Origin: Bacillota bacterium
GTDB taxonomy: Bacteria > Bacillota > Halanaerobiia > B1SED10-174
Assembly (NCBI GenBank): GCA_007122335.1
Contig: SKTZ01000031.1
Span: 1-42,145, forward strand
Direction: 5' to 3'
DNA: 42,145 nucleotides
Shown: positions 41,868 to 42,145 of the stretch, piece by piece
Numbering within the stretch: the stretch's first letter is position 1
Layout: each line of letters begins with the position of its first letter
The notes under the pieces: model-generated
What the model was told of the DNA's origin: nothing
The model's input: only the letters and a program-made list of their open reading frames with translations
The model's database searches: none
Translations under genes and position numbers: made by a program

Positions 41868-41949
41868 CCTTATCCCCCATTTCTCATTTTTTTTGGGACC
41901 CCATATTAAATAAAAAGTTTTGGAACCACTTTACCACTAGATGAGCTTA

Positions 41950-42145
41950 ATTTTCCGGTTCTCCTCCAAATGAGTACAGTTGACATTCAATAATTTTTCT
42001 TAAGATTTATTGCCTGAAAAATTTTGATTTTAAAATACTCCTCATCATGGAACCCCCTGGCCTTCCTTTTTACTACTCCGATTGTGTTATTGTAAGCTTC
42101 AATTATCCCGGTATGTATTGGGTAGAAACAATAATTCAAAAGACC
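41950..42145 (-). mobile_element. End of an ISL3-type insertion sequence (cut by the window)
   Basis: The transposase 3' end lies at 41987. Outside it, near 41958, a GGTTCTCCTCCAAATG stretch looks like the terminal inverted repeat; ISL3-family ends often begin GGCTCT or GGTTCT. The other end and any 8-bp target duplication are outside the window. Confidence 0.55.
41987..42145 (-). CDS. ISL3-type transposase, C-terminal part (partial)
   Basis: Open from the window edge to TGA at 41989-41987, 52 residues. It reads HTGIIEAYNNTIGVVKRKARGFHDEEYFKIKIFQAIN. The words IIEAYNNTIGVVKRKARGF match the last catalytic segment of ISL3-type (DDE_Tnp_ISL3) transposases, where Glu in xxEgxNNxIKVxKRxAyGF is the third acidic residue. 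The rest lies outside the window, so integrity cannot be judged. Confidence 0.8.
   Translation of the reverse strand, partial: GLLNYCFYPIHTGIIEAYNNTIGVVKRKARGFHDEEYFKIKIFQAINLKKNY

Overview
The window reads as chromosomal DNA of an anaerobic, probably diderm member of the Bacillota; a Halanaerobiales-like lineage is my best guess (inference). Three things point there. First, the gene order ytoI-like, dnaE, pfkA, pyk is a Bacillota arrangement. Second, there are envelope signs of an outer membrane: a small secreted beta-barrel-like protein ending in Phe (6029-6520), and a branched-chain amino acid binding protein whose signal peptide has no lipobox Cys. Third, the metabolism is anaerobic: FdhD, Fe-S reductases, aspartase, AtoDA plus thiolase, and a selenocysteine-type MsrA. 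TTG and GTG start codons behind strong GGAGG-type sites are unusually common.

Region 1 (1-8.7 kb): the end of an FmdB-like zinc ribbon gene; fdhD; a convergent COG3044 ABC-class ATPase; a very large GNAT acetyltransferase fused to beta-sandwich and mutarotase-like domains; the beta-barrel candidate; a DUF503 protein; a ferredoxin-tailed aldo-keto reductase; and a convergent msrA. The msrA gene has an in-frame UGA exactly at its catalytic Cys codon, followed by a compact hairpin. I read it as an exported selenoprotein, not a truncated gene.

Region 2 (8.7-15.7 kb): an MFS carrier, a DUF6485 protein with a QueG-like reductase, the tRNA methyltransferase MnmM, a YfcE-type phosphoesterase, a YlbF-family protein, a HAD phosphatase, a UPF0173 metallo-hydrolase, a NifU-type Fe-S protein, and a YtoI-type CBS/thioesterase regulator.

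Region 3 (15.8-28.0 kb): a dense co-directional run of dnaE, PgpA-family phosphatase, aspA, small multidrug export protein, pfkA, atoD, atoA, thiolase, terminator, pyk, an unrecognised 262-residue protein, and tRNA-Leu(CAA). Glycolytic control genes (pfkA, pyk) flank an acetoacetate/acetyl-CoA module.

Region 4 (28.0-42.1 kb) looks accessory: gene density is lower and intergenic DNA is AT-rich. A 1.9-kb segment carrying one secreted Ig-like protein lies between the intact tRNA-Leu and a 59-bp copy of the tRNA's 3' part, which looks like the footprint of tRNA-site integration. Then come a CPBP protease, a decayed 1-kb stretch, a complete branched-chain amino acid ABC transporter (livJ, livH, a livM-livG fusion, livF), a CPBP protease with an HTH regulator, an NTF2-like protein, an unknown membrane protein, a tiny secreted protein made of two near-identical 34-residue repeats, a small unknown gene, and the end of an ISL3-type transposase cut by the window edge.

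The best candidates for a second look are the selenocysteine MsrA, the tRNA-Leu-bounded mini-island, the GNAT fusion giant, and the tandem-repeat secreted peptide.
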